A stretch of DNA of 64,000 bases, taken from positions 85,160 to 149,159 of the forward strand of contig MWTC01000035.1 in the NCBI GenBank assembly GCA_002066995.1. The letters run 5' to 3'. A program made the translations under genes and the position numbers. Positions 15,264 through 24,301 of this stretch are shown piece after piece. The notes beneath the pieces were generated by a model. That model was not told the DNA's origin. It ran no database searches and was given only the letters and a program-made list of their open reading frames with translations. Numbering within the stretch: the stretch's first letter is position 1; the number at the start of each line of letters is the position of its first letter. This DNA is from Sphingobacteriales bacterium UTBCD1 (GTDB taxonomy: Bacteria; Bacteroidota; Bacteroidia; Chitinophagales; Chitinophagaceae).

Positions 15264-15959
15264 CTACCGGCTTAGTGCCAGAAGGTATTTATCAATGTAC
15301 AACTGTTTATCTTTCGATTTATATTGTTGAATGAATCTCGGATGCTCCAGTATGGTCAGTTTTTTGAACAGCTTTTTCTCTTTGTTCAGTATTTCAATAA
15401 AGTCTGCATTTTTTTTGCCCAGTATGAATACTTCCGATGTATCCAGCCCCAGCCCGATATGTTTTTGCAGCGATTCGATCATATAGTCTTTTACACTTTC
15501 AAAAAGCTTTTTATCATCGTAATAGTTTGCATTCAGCCAGATACCGCCTTTTGCCTTCCGGACAATGGCAAGAGGGAAAGGAGAGTTAATATAAAATTTA
15601 CTGTAAAATTTTTTCGGCCCTCCGAAACTTTCAATCATTTCATATAAAAAGACAGAAGACACCTCATGCGTGTGTGCTGAAAGCATTTTAATGCCGCAAA
15701 CAGCTTCCAGCCTTTTTGTGTCAGTGAACGGAACTCCGGTCACGCCTGCGCCATGACGGCTGGGATTGATGCCGATGATGAATTTCCTTTTTTTTGTATC
15801 GTTGTAAAACTTATTGTAAAACTGAGTCATCACCTCCATCGTTTCGGGGTTGTCGAAAAAAGGATTCAGCACTTTGAAGTTGGGAGGCAGTTTTCCGTTG
15901 TATTTGAGATCCCTGTTGAAGTCAATGACTTTTTTCCCGAAAGATTTTGCTTTGCTCAT
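15264..15959 (-). CDS. SMUG2-like uracil-DNA glycosylase family protein (DUF4918)
   Basis: A 231-residue protein of the uracil-DNA glycosylase superfamily, SMUG2/DUF4918 branch. Motif A is G63-I-N-P-S-R-H-G-A-G-V-T-G-V-P-F, corresponding to the G-x-N-P-x-x-x-G-x-P-F water-activating loop. Motif B near residue 207 is L-E-H-P-R-F-I-Q-Q-Y, giving the H-P-(S/R) intercalation loop. It is expected to remove damaged bases, possibly uracil, xanthine or hypoxanthine; activity is inferred from the fold. It has no signal peptide and is grouped with DUF488 and DUF2945 genes on the same strand. Confidence 0.85.
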   Translation of the reverse strand: MSKAKSFGKKVIDFNRDLKYNGKLPPNFKVLNPFFDNPETMEVMTQFYNKFYNDTKKRKFIIGINPSRHGAGVTGVPFTDTKRLEAVCGIKMLSAHTHEVSSVFLYEMIESFGGPKKFYSKFYINSPFPLAIVRKAKGGIWLNANYYDDKKLFESVKDYMIESLQKHIGLGLDTSEVFILGKKNADFIEILNKEKKLFKKLTILEHPRFIQQYKSKDKQLYIDKYLLALSR

Positions 15960-16053
15960 CTTGTGATAAAGGATTCTGATGCAAAGTTAGCAGATAAGAT
16001 TACAAGCTGGTACTATTTGCCCTTACCGGGGTGGGGGTAAACCCATCATTTTT

Positions 16054-17043
16054 CTAAAAAGGTAAATCAACCTGTTCGGGCCTGATGAATTCATTCGTAT
16101 TCTCATTGATCAGGTAACTGATCGGTGAGTTGGGGAAACTATAGATCTTTTCAATGGGTATGCCCCAGGGCTGCCAGAGATTGGTCAGTACCTGTGCAAA
16201 AGTTTTATCCTGCCATTCACCGAAACGTGGAAGATTTTTATTCGGATCTTCAGGTAAACTGAAAACAAGCGTATCGCCTTCTTCGTTTAAAACATAATCG
16301 GAAACATCACGCCTCAGATAGTTGGCATACATAAACCTTCCGTACAATTCTTCAAACTGTGCAGGGTGCAGCATGGTATCGCCGATCTTTTCAACAATGT
16401 CATGATTGTATTTTTCCACTTCTCCGTTGTCCTGAAGGCAGGCAACGATGCCAAACCCGTTCATGCCAAGACAAAAATTCAAATGATGTGTTTCGTCTTT
16501 ATAATTGAGTACATCTTTTGAAATATTCACCCGGTAGCATTTTATGGACCAGGGAGAGAAATTGATAAATTGCACGGGACGGATCAGTGAATGCATCATG
16601 AAGAGAAGATTGCTCAACTTCTTTTTCATATAACCGGAGACAGGAAATGTTTCACCTTTTTTGCCATGCAGCCCGATGGCATAAAGAAAATCCTGGTAGA
16701 GTACTCCGTAAAAAACTCTTGCCATCCACTGAAATAAAGTAAGCTTCGGCAATTTGATGACCGCATCATGGCCCTGCTCAAAAGCAATTCTTGTGATCTC
16801 ATCCATTTTCTCAATGGCTTTAATCACGTCTTCCGATGCAGGGAGCAACATGTCCCGGTATTTCATCCTGTTACCGTTCAGCATGGTGATGCCGGCAATA
16901 TCAAGGTTATACCGGTCTATCAACCATTCAGGCAAAGCATGCACTTTGTTTTCCTTTCTGTCAGCGATCTTTTCACCGGTAAGGAAACAAGTATCTCCGT
17001 AAAACGACATTGACCTGAATGGATCGTAGGGTGGATGATTCAT
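16054..17043 (-). CDS. Protein of unknown function with an HNH-like N-terminus
   Basis: A 329-residue soluble protein. Its start (C-F-L-T-G-E-K-I, then H-A-L-P-E-W-L) resembles the zinc-knuckle plus E-H-x-x-P-x-x-L opening of HNH_5-type nucleases. The second knuckle cysteine is Thr and no clear catalytic H-x-x-H set follows, so nuclease activity is doubtful. The rest is helical and aromatic-rich with no motif I know. It precedes the SMUG2-like gene by 94 nt on the same strand, which is the only functional hint. Confidence 0.65.
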   Translation of the reverse strand: MNHPPYDPFRSMSFYGDTCFLTGEKIADRKENKVHALPEWLIDRYNLDIAGITMLNGNRMKYRDMLLPASEDVIKAIEKMDEITRIAFEQGHDAVIKLPKLTLFQWMARVFYGVLYQDFLYAIGLHGKKGETFPVSGYMKKKLSNLLFMMHSLIRPVQFINFSPWSIKCYRVNISKDVLNYKDETHHLNFCLGMNGFGIVACLQDNGEVEKYNHDIVEKIGDTMLHPAQFEELYGRFMYANYLRRDVSDYVLNEEGDTLVFSLPEDPNKNLPRFGEWQDKTFAQVLTNLWQPWGIPIEKIYSFPNSPISYLINENTNEFIRPEQVDLPF

Positions 17044-17186
17044 AAAGATTCAAAATATTGGCAAAGATAAATGCAGAGATTTTATGAATTATGAACGCTT
17101 ATTCCGGGAAATACTGTATCCCTTTTTTGATAGGATAAAAACATTATTTTTATGGATAACTTTCAAATAAATAATTTCTGTTCATC

Positions 17187-18794
17187 ATGCGTAAACAATT
17201 TGTAGTTATCTCAACTCTGCTGTTGATCATCTCCCTTGCGCTTTCATTATTTATGAGCAAGAACTGGTGGGTGCTTTTTGGTATTATTCTCTTTTTTACC
17301 ATATTGGGATACCAGGATATGATCCAGAAAAGGCATGCAGTGAGAAGGATATTCCCTTTGGCAGGCCGGCTTCGTTATTTGCTGGAGGACCTGCGCCCTA
17401 AGATGTATCAGTATTTTATTGAATCGGATATTGACGGAAGGCCGATCAGCCGTGTGGACCGTTCCACCATATACCAGCGGGCCAAAAAAGAATTAGAGAC
17501 CATTCCTTTCGGCACGCAGCTCGATGTGTATGCTGAAGGTTATGAATGGATGTGTCATTCAGTATCACCCAAAGCATTTGATACATTGAACCAGGATCCG
17601 AGAGTGATGTTCGGGAATAAAGATTGCAAACAACCTTATCCGGCAAGCATTCTCAATATTTCAGCGATGAGTTATGGATCGCTCAGTGCAGAAGCAGTGC
17701 AGGCAATGAACGGAGGTGCAAAAATTGGCGGCTTCGCCCAAAATACAGGTGAGGGAGGATTGAGTGAACATCATTTGAAATTCGGAGGGGATCTTATATG
17801 GCAGATCGGTACCGGCTATTTCGGGTGCAGGGATGAACATGGAAATTTCAGCCCTGATTTGTTTAAAGAAAAAGCGCTGCATCCGAATGTGAAAATGGTA
17901 GAACTGAAAATTTCGCAAGGCGCCAAGCCGGGGCATGGAGGCATTTTACCTGCTTCAAAAAATTCAGAAGAGATTGCAAAGATCAGGCATGTGCCACCAC
18001 ATACAAAAGTAGTTTCACCGCCATTTCATACGGCATTCAGTACACCATTGGAAATGATCCAGTTCATCAGTAAGCTCAGAGAACTGTCGGGAGGAAAACC
18101 TGTAGGTTTTAAAATTTGTATCGGGCATAAATCTGAATTTATCTCCATTTGCAAAGCAATGATCCACCTGGATACTTATCCTGATTTCATAACGGTGGAT
18201 GGAGGCGAAGGCGGCACCGGCGCTGCTCCTCAGGAATTTTCAAATTACCTCGGTGCACCCATGCTGGACAGTCTTGCATTTGTTCACAATATTCTGAATG
18301 GGCTGGATATCAGAAAACACATACGGATCATTACTGCCGGAAAAATCACTTCAGCTTTTCATATTGCCAGGGCCATGGCGTTGGGAGCCGACACCTGTAA
18401 CTCTGCCCGGGCCATGATGATGGCGATAGGTTGCATACAGGCATTGCTGTGTAATACCAACCGCTGCCCGACAGGCATCACCACTCAGGATCCGAGATTA
18501 ACGATAGGATTGGATGTGGCCGATAAAAAGGTCCGGCTTGCCAATTATCACACCGGCACGATCAAGAATTTTGTAGAACTGCTCGGCGCTTCCGGACTGG
18601 ATGATATGAAGAATATAACAAGGTCACATATTTACAGAAGGGTTTCGCTTAATGAAATGATCACCTATGAAGAAATTTTCCCTTCGGTAAAAGTCGGATC
18701 AATGTTGCATGGAGAAATTCCGGTGAAGTATCAAAAAGATTTTGAGCTATCGGATATGAACAGGTGGGGAATACCGGTGGGAGAGAGAGCGTAA
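17187..18794 (+). CDS. FMN-binding glutamate synthase family protein, membrane-anchored
   Basis: A 535-residue protein. Residues 1-45 form one or two membrane helices (V-V-I-S-T-L-L-L-I-I-S-L-A-L and W-W-V-L-F-G-I-I-L-F-F). The remainder is the glutamate-synthase central/FMN barrel: I-S-A-M-S-Y-G-S-L-S near residue 156, K-P-G-H-G-G-I-L-P near 250, T-V-D-G-G-E-G-G-T-G-A-A-P near 335 and the cysteine-containing N-T-N-R-C-P-T-G-I-T-T-Q-D-P near 428. It lacks the glutamine amidotransferase domain, so it is not a complete GltB. The physiological reaction of these stand-alone membrane forms is not settled. Single gene. Confidence 0.88.
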   Translation: MRKQFVVISTLLLIISLALSLFMSKNWWVLFGIILFFTILGYQDMIQKRHAVRRIFPLAGRLRYLLEDLRPKMYQYFIESDIDGRPISRVDRSTIYQRAKKELETIPFGTQLDVYAEGYEWMCHSVSPKAFDTLNQDPRVMFGNKDCKQPYPASILNISAMSYGSLSAEAVQAMNGGAKIGGFAQNTGEGGLSEHHLKFGGDLIWQIGTGYFGCRDEHGNFSPDLFKEKALHPNVKMVELKISQGAKPGHGGILPASKNSEEIAKIRHVPPHTKVVSPPFHTAFSTPLEMIQFISKLRELSGGKPVGFKICIGHKSEFISICKAMIHLDTYPDFITVDGGEGGTGAAPQEFSNYLGAPMLDSLAFVHNILNGLDIRKHIRIITAGKITSAFHIARAMALGADTCNSARAMMMAIGCIQALLCNTNRCPTGITTQDPRLTIGLDVADKKVRLANYHTGTIKNFVELLGASGLDDMKNITRSHIYRRVSLNEMITYEEIFPSVKVGSMLHGEIPVKYQKDFELSDMNRWGIPVGERA

Positions 18795-18840
18795 ATAAGA
18801 AGGTATCACTAAGTGTGAAGCGGTATTAAGTTAAAAAATC

Positions 18841-18906
18841 AATACTGAATACTCAATACTGAATACTCAATACTGAATACTCAATACTGAATACTCAATG
18901 CTCAAT
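18841..18906. repeat. 14-bp tandem repeat (four perfect units plus remnant)
   Basis: The unit AATACTGAATACTC occurs four times head to tail from 18841 to 18896 and decays into AATGCTCAATAATT. It lies between the convergent FMN protein and N-acetyltransferase genes and contains no ORF. Confidence 0.95.
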
Positions 18907-18915
18907 AATTATTCT

Positions 18916-19710
18916 TTATTGGATCATTAGCCTTTCCAGGTTTGTTAATCCCGATAAGTTGATCAGGAAATCATTTTCGAGAACCTGTTTCATTTCTTCC
19001 AATGAATTTACATTTCTTTTTTCCGATCCACCTCCTTTAAAATAGCGTGTGAATTCCTGTCCTTTAATTGTATATCTGCAATGCTCATCCGATCGGGCTG
19101 CGGTCAGTCGTTTAGTGAAGGATGAATAGGGACTGGTGGATGTGTACCAGTTACCGACCTCATAATCTTTATAGACCTGCTGTTGCAGATCAAAATCATA
19201 AAGCCGTTTCCACTCTCCGTTAAGATTTATTTCCAAACGGTATCCTTCATCAAAATTGATCAGCCGGTAATCTTCATTGGGAGTTTTTTGAACCAGATCA
19301 GGCAATAGCAATAAAGGGCCTGTAGGCACCAGGCCGCCATAACCCGTATCCACGATGTAGTGTTTCCCGTCAAGAGAAACCAGGAGTATCATGTGCGTTC
19401 TTCCCACACTATACTCTTTTTCTCCGGCTCTGCCTAATAAACCTCTTACTTCAAAACCGATCGTTTTAAGGACATTCATGAGCAGGATGTTGTGTTCAAA
19501 ACAATATCCACCACGGTGAGAGATCACTAATTTTTGAAAAATTGAATCATCCGATAGTTCCACCGGTATCCTGAGAAGAGGATTCAGGTTCTCAAAAGGT
19601 ATCACAGAAGTGTGCCGTTGCTGTATCCCCGCAAGTGTGGCAAGATCAGTTTTCGGTTGTACATCCAATCCTATTCTTTCAAAATATTTCCCGGTCTGTT
19701 CTTTGGTCAT
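18916..19710 (-). CDS. nat: Arylamine N-acetyltransferase
   Basis: A 264-residue NAT of normal bacterial length. The catalytic triad is visible as Cys70 in H-R-G-G-Y-C-F-E-H-N, His106 in V-G-R-T-H-M-I-L-L-V, and Asp121 in Y-I-V-D-T-G-Y-G-G. The N-terminal P-F-E-N-L-N motif is also present. NATs transfer acetyl groups from acetyl-CoA to arylamines and hydrazines by a ping-pong mechanism; here the physiological acceptor is unknown. It lies downstream of acnA on the same strand but is separated from it by an intrinsic-terminator-like hairpin at 19811-19838. Confidence 0.93.
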   Translation of the reverse strand: MTKEQTGKYFERIGLDVQPKTDLATLAGIQQRHTSVIPFENLNPLLRIPVELSDDSIFQKLVISHRGGYCFEHNILLMNVLKTIGFEVRGLLGRAGEKEYSVGRTHMILLVSLDGKHYIVDTGYGGLVPTGPLLLLPDLVQKTPNEDYRLINFDEGYRLEINLNGEWKRLYDFDLQQQVYKDYEVGNWYTSTSPYSSFTKRLTAARSDEHCRYTIKGQEFTRYFKGGGSEKRNVNSLEEMKQVLENDFLINLSGLTNLERLMIQ

Positions 19711-19810
19711 TCGTTTGTTATATTTAAAAAGATGAGATGGACACCTGTTGTTTTAACCATTCTCTTAAAGTTTTTTGATGAAGAAGAGAATTCCTTTTTA
19801 CTGATTAAAA

Positions 19811-19838
19811 CAAAAGCTCCATTTTACCGGAGCTTTTG
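19811..19838 (-). terminator. Intrinsic terminator after acnA
   Basis: A perfect 10-bp stem, CAAAAGCTCC with GGAGCTTTTG, and an 8-nt loop; on the minus strand it is followed by TTTTAAT. It begins 19 nt past the acnA stop. Confidence 0.8.
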
Positions 19839-19856
19839 CTTCTGGAGAAAACCGGT

Positions 19857-22634
19857 TTAGTTCTTTTTCAGATAATCTCTTAATACATATTGAAGGATTC
19901 CCTGGTTTTTATAGTATTCAATTTCTATTGCAGAATCCAGGCGGGCTTCCACTTTGAAATTTGTTTCTTTACCGGAAGAATGAACGGCTTTTACATCCAG
20001 CACTTTGTGAGGCGTCAGATTATCAGCCAGCCCGATGATGCTGAATGTTTCTGTTCCATCCAATCCGAGTGAAACTGCGTTCTGGCCATTGGTAAATACC
20101 AGAGGGGCCACGCCCATTCCAACGAGGTTGCTTCTGTGGATACGTTCAAAACTTTCTGCAATGACTGCTTTGGTCCCCAGAAGGAAAGTTCCCTTGGCTG
20201 CCCAGTCGCGTGATGAACCTGAACCATATTCCTTTCCTGCCAGAACGATCAGGGGAGTGTTCTCACTTTTATATTTCATGGCTACATCATACACGGTATT
20301 CACTTCGCCGGAAGGAATGTGACGGCTATACCCGCCCTCTTTACCTGCTATCTTATTTTTGATCCTTACGTTGGCAAACGTTCCACGCATCATCACTTCA
20401 TGATTTCCTCTGCGTGATCCGTAAGAATTGAAATTCTTTTTGGTGATTCCTCTTTCTACCAGGTATTTTCCTGCAGCAGAATCTTCCTTGAAAGCTCCCG
20501 CAGGTGAGATATGGTCTGTGGTTACTGAATCTCCGAGGTATAAAAGAACTTTTGCGCCTTTTATGTCCGTCACCGGATCAGGAGTAGCTTTCAGGTTTTC
20601 AAAGAATGGAGCTTCTTTGATGTAAGTGGAATTCTCATTCCATTCAAAGTTCTGATCAAGGTTCACCTCCAGGTTTTGCCAATCGGTGGAGCCATCAAAG
20701 ATCACATCATACACTTCTTCAAAATCTCCCTGTTTCATGCATTCATTGATGGTCTTTTGAATTTCATCCCTGGAAGGCCAGATATCTTTCAGGTAAACCG
20801 GTTTGCCATTGGGATCGAAATCAATAGGGTCATTAATCAGGTCCACGTCCACACGGCCCGTCAAAGCATAGGCAACCACCAGCATGGGCGACATCAGGAA
20901 GTTCATTTTTACCTGCGGATGCACTCTTGCTTCAAAATTTCTGTTTCCAGAAAGTACAGAGGCAGTGATCAGTTCACCTTTATCTACAGCTTCTGCAATA
21001 GCAGGAGGGAGAGGGCCTGAGTTGCCGATACAGGAGGTGCAACCATAACCTACAGTTTGAAAACGCAAAGCATCCAGGTCAACATTCAATCCCGAACGCT
21101 CCAGGTATTTAGTGACAACTTTTGATCCGGGAGCCAATGATGTTTTCACCCATGATTTTGTTCTTAATCCTTTTTCAACTGCATTCCTTGCCAGGAGTCC
21201 GGCTCCTACCATCACGGCAGGATTAGAAGTATTGGTACAACTGGTAATCGCAGCAATCACGATGCTGCCATCGCTCAGCACAAATTCTTTATTGGGTTGT
21301 TTGATGCGAACGGAATGGTGTTTATCATCAGGTATCACTTCAGACCTTGATTGCCCGCTGATCGGCACTTTGCCGAAAGTGAATTCAGTACCCGATCCGC
21401 CTTCCACCAGCATGGCAAATTCTTCTCTTTGTTCTCTCGGCTGATATTCACGGTTGAATTCTCCTTTGAGGATCTCGCAGAATTTATTTCCGAGGTCTTT
21501 TACCAGGATCTTATCCTGCGGACGCTTAGGTCCTGAAACCGTTGGCTCCAGAATGGAAAGATCCAGCTCCACCACCTGCGAGTATTTGATACTCTCATTC
21601 CCGGTTCTCCATAAAAGATTTTCTTTACAATATTCTTCCACTATTTTGATCTGCTCCGGAGTGCGGTTGGTGGAATGCATGTATTCAAGAGTGCGTTCGT
21701 CAATGGGGAAATATGTAACGGTGCATCCGAATTCAGGCGACATGTTCCCGATCGTAGCCCTGTCGGTAACAGTGAGGTGTTTCAATCCGTCGCCAAAGAC
21801 TTCCACAAACTTTCCGACCACTCCTGTTTTGCGGAGCAGGTTGGCAATGGATAATACGATATCTGTTGCGGTACATTGTTCGGGAATTCTTCCGGTAAGC
21901 TTCAATCCTACCACCTGCGGGCAAGTGAAGAAGATAGGCTGGCCAAGCATGGCAGCTTCTGCTTCAATTCCACCCACACCCCATGCAATAACACCAATGC
22001 CATTCACCATTGGTGTGTGGGAATCGGTTCCCACCAGTGTGTCAGGGAAAAGCCATCCGTCTCTTGCAATGATCCCTTTGGAAAGATATTCCAGGTTTAC
22101 CTGGTGGCAAATACCCATTCCCGGAGGGACGACTGTGAAATTGCTCAGCCCTTTCTGAGCCCATTTCAAAAGCTCATATCTTTCTTTATTGCGTTCAAAT
22201 TCCAGCTCCACGTTCTTGTCGTATGAATAATCGGTCCCGTAATAATCAACCTGCACCGAGTGATCAATGATCAGGTCAACAGGTATGGCGGGATTGATCT
22301 TTTGCCCGTCTTTACCATGGCGGACAAATTCGGAACGCAGGGAAGCCATGTCCACAACGGCAGGCACTCCGGTAAAATCCTGCATCAGTATGCGTGCCGG
22401 CATAAAAGGAATATCTTTATCAACGGCTTCAGGTGTCCAGTGAAGAAGAGTTTCCACATGTTCATCAACGATGCTGAAACCGTCATAATTCCTTAACACG
22501 TTTTCCAGGAGAATGCGGATGCTGAAAGGAAGATGATCTATGCTCACACCCTTCAGGTCTTTTAAAGAACAGTAACGGTATTTTTTCCCGTTTACTGCAA
22601 TTTCCTTAACTGATTTTGCTTTTGTGTAGCTCAT
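19857..22634 (-). CDS. acnA: Aconitate hydratase A
   Basis: A 925-residue aconitase of the AcnA/IRP type, full length. The 4Fe-4S cysteines lie in A-A-I-T-S-C-T-N-T-S-N-P near residue 465 and in G-Y-G-C-T-S-C-I-G-N-S-G-P near 530. The substrate loops V-G-T-D-S-H-T-P-M-V-N-G-I-G and L-A-G-K-E-Y-G-S-G-S-S-R-D-W are present, the latter in the swivel domain. It isomerises citrate to isocitrate in the TCA cycle. Transcribed alone, with a -7-like element upstream and a terminator downstream. Confidence 0.97.
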   Translation of the reverse strand: MSYTKAKSVKEIAVNGKKYRYCSLKDLKGVSIDHLPFSIRILLENVLRNYDGFSIVDEHVETLLHWTPEAVDKDIPFMPARILMQDFTGVPAVVDMASLRSEFVRHGKDGQKINPAIPVDLIIDHSVQVDYYGTDYSYDKNVELEFERNKERYELLKWAQKGLSNFTVVPPGMGICHQVNLEYLSKGIIARDGWLFPDTLVGTDSHTPMVNGIGVIAWGVGGIEAEAAMLGQPIFFTCPQVVGLKLTGRIPEQCTATDIVLSIANLLRKTGVVGKFVEVFGDGLKHLTVTDRATIGNMSPEFGCTVTYFPIDERTLEYMHSTNRTPEQIKIVEEYCKENLLWRTGNESIKYSQVVELDLSILEPTVSGPKRPQDKILVKDLGNKFCEILKGEFNREYQPREQREEFAMLVEGGSGTEFTFGKVPISGQSRSEVIPDDKHHSVRIKQPNKEFVLSDGSIVIAAITSCTNTSNPAVMVGAGLLARNAVEKGLRTKSWVKTSLAPGSKVVTKYLERSGLNVDLDALRFQTVGYGCTSCIGNSGPLPPAIAEAVDKGELITASVLSGNRNFEARVHPQVKMNFLMSPMLVVAYALTGRVDVDLINDPIDFDPNGKPVYLKDIWPSRDEIQKTINECMKQGDFEEVYDVIFDGSTDWQNLEVNLDQNFEWNENSTYIKEAPFFENLKATPDPVTDIKGAKVLLYLGDSVTTDHISPAGAFKEDSAAGKYLVERGITKKNFNSYGSRRGNHEVMMRGTFANVRIKNKIAGKEGGYSRHIPSGEVNTVYDVAMKYKSENTPLIVLAGKEYGSGSSRDWAAKGTFLLGTKAVIAESFERIHRSNLVGMGVAPLVFTNGQNAVSLGLDGTETFSIIGLADNLTPHKVLDVKAVHSSGKETNFKVEARLDSAIEIEYYKNQGILQYVLRDYLKKN

Positions 22635-22694
22635 AATTGATTGAAGATTCTATGATTTATTATTAAAATTTGTAATTACTGTGTAAAAACTTGC

Positions 22695-22702
22695 CAAAAT
22701 TA
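22695..22702 (-). promoter_or_regulatory. acnA: Candidate -7 element of acnA
   Basis: On the minus strand TAATTTTG matches TAnnTTTG 60 nt before the acnA start. No convincing -33 TTG at the usual distance. Confidence 0.35.
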
Positions 22703-22788
22703 AAACTTTCTCAGGCACTTCCTGTTATAAATATTCACATGCTGAGTTCATAAAGAATGTCTTAGCCCCCTGAAAGGCTGGACTAAAA

Positions 22789-22819
22789 TTGTAAATCAAT
22801 TTAGTCACAGGTAACTTTG
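22789..22819 (+). promoter_or_regulatory. dsdA: Bacteroidota-type promoter of the D-serine dehydratase gene
   Basis: TTG at 22789-22791, a 20-nt spacer, then TAACTTTG at 22812-22819. This fits the TTG-N19-21-TAnnTTTG pattern well, and the start codon lies 55 nt downstream. Confidence 0.6.
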
Positions 22820-22874
22820 TTACGGATGCTTTCATGACGAAGACAATGCATTATTCTCTAAAAATTTTGATACT

Positions 22875-24221
22875 ATGGCCTTCTCAGACTTAGACAAATG
22901 GATCTCGCAGTATCCTCTTTTGGAAAAGATCATTAAGCTGGAACCTGTTACCTGGATCAATCCTTACCGGAAAAAAATGGGTGAGATCAGGTCTTTGCCG
23001 CTTAACAAACGTGACATGCAGGATGCGGAGGCATTATGGAAAAGATTTGCCCCATATCTCGCAAAGGCATTCCCCGAACTAAAAAGCACCAAAGGGTTCA
23101 TTGAATCCGGTCTTGAAGAAATATCTGCTTTTAAAAAGTTATTCAATGAAAGGCAAAAGGGTAAAATTGAAGGCTGGTTGTTTTTAAAAAGGGATGATGA
23201 GTTGCCTGTGGCCGGCTCCATCAAAGCAAGAGGGGGCATCTTTGAAGTATTGCATTATGCAGAAGAACTGGCTCTGGAAAACGGGTTACTGAAGCCGGGT
23301 GATAATTATGAAGTATTTGACAGCGAAAAATTCAGGAACTTTTTCCGGCAGTATTCTATCGGAGTGGGATCCACCGGAAATCTCGGATTGAGTATTGGCA
23401 TCATCAGTGCAAAGCTTGGTTTTCGGGTTTCGGTGTACATGTCTTCTGATGCAAAAGAGTGGAAGAAAAATCTTTTACGATCGAAGGGTGCCAACGTGCT
23501 GGAGTTTGAGGGCGACTTCGGTGAAGCGATCACTGAAGGAAGGCGTGCCACTTTCGCTGATCCGAAGGGTTATTTTGTAGATGATGAAAATTCAAAGTAC
23601 CTGTATCTCGGGTATAGCGTGGCCGCATTAAGATTGAAAAAGCAACTGGATGAACAAAAGATAAAAGTGGATGCAGAGCATCCTTTGTTTGTCTATTCTC
23701 CCTGCGGAGTAGGGGGGTCTCCTGGTGGTGTTGCTTTCGGATTGAAGCAGGTGTTCGGCGATCATGTTCATTGCTTTTTTGTAGAACCTACACATTCACC
23801 ATCGGTACTGCTTGGAATTTTAACCGGTAAGATGGAAAAGATCAGCGTTCATGACCTGGGGATTGACAACCAAACAGAAGCTGACGGGCTGGCCGTGGGA
23901 AGGCCTTCCGCATTTGCCACACCTATAAGCAAATTATTGATTAGTGGAATCTATACCATTGAAGACGATGAATTGTTCCGTTTGCTTTATTTGCTCGGCA
24001 AGAGTCAAAATATTTTTATTGAACCCTCAGCCACTGCCGGGCTGATGGGCCCGCAGCGGATTTTGCAAACGAATTATATAAAAGAAAATAATTTCGATCC
24101 AAAGAACATTACTCATATTGCCTGGGCAACAGGAGGAGTTTTTGTTCCCAAAGATGAGATGGATAGATTCTATAGAAGAGGAGAGAAGTTGTGTGAACAT
24201 AAAGCCGGGGTGGTGAATTAG
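22875..24221 (+). CDS. dsdA: D-serine dehydratase (D-serine ammonia-lyase)
   Basis: A 448-residue fold-type II PLP enzyme of DsdA length. The PLP lysine lies in L-P-V-A-G-S-I-K-A-R-G-G at about residue 118, the phosphate-binding glycine loop is V-Y-S-P-C-G-V-G-G-S-P-G-G-V-A, and the G-V-G-S-T-G-N-L-G-L-S-I-G loop is also present. It deaminates D-serine to pyruvate and ammonia in the cytoplasm. No dsdC regulator or transporter gene is adjacent, so it is likely housekeeping detoxification rather than an inducible catabolic operon. Confidence 0.93.
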   Translation: MAFSDLDKWISQYPLLEKIIKLEPVTWINPYRKKMGEIRSLPLNKRDMQDAEALWKRFAPYLAKAFPELKSTKGFIESGLEEISAFKKLFNERQKGKIEGWLFLKRDDELPVAGSIKARGGIFEVLHYAEELALENGLLKPGDNYEVFDSEKFRNFFRQYSIGVGSTGNLGLSIGIISAKLGFRVSVYMSSDAKEWKKNLLRSKGANVLEFEGDFGEAITEGRRATFADPKGYFVDDENSKYLYLGYSVAALRLKKQLDEQKIKVDAEHPLFVYSPCGVGGSPGGVAFGLKQVFGDHVHCFFVEPTHSPSVLLGILTGKMEKISVHDLGIDNQTEADGLAVGRPSAFATPISKLLISGIYTIEDDELFRLLYLLGKSQNIFIEPSATAGLMGPQRILQTNYIKENNFDPKNITHIAWATGGVFVPKDEMDRFYRRGEKLCEHKAGVVN

Positions 24222-24301
24222 CAATAGCTGTATTCTCTTACTAATAAAATTTAAAGAACTGCGTAGATGCTGTATGCAGTTAAAAGCTCACTTTAAGTTG
24301 A

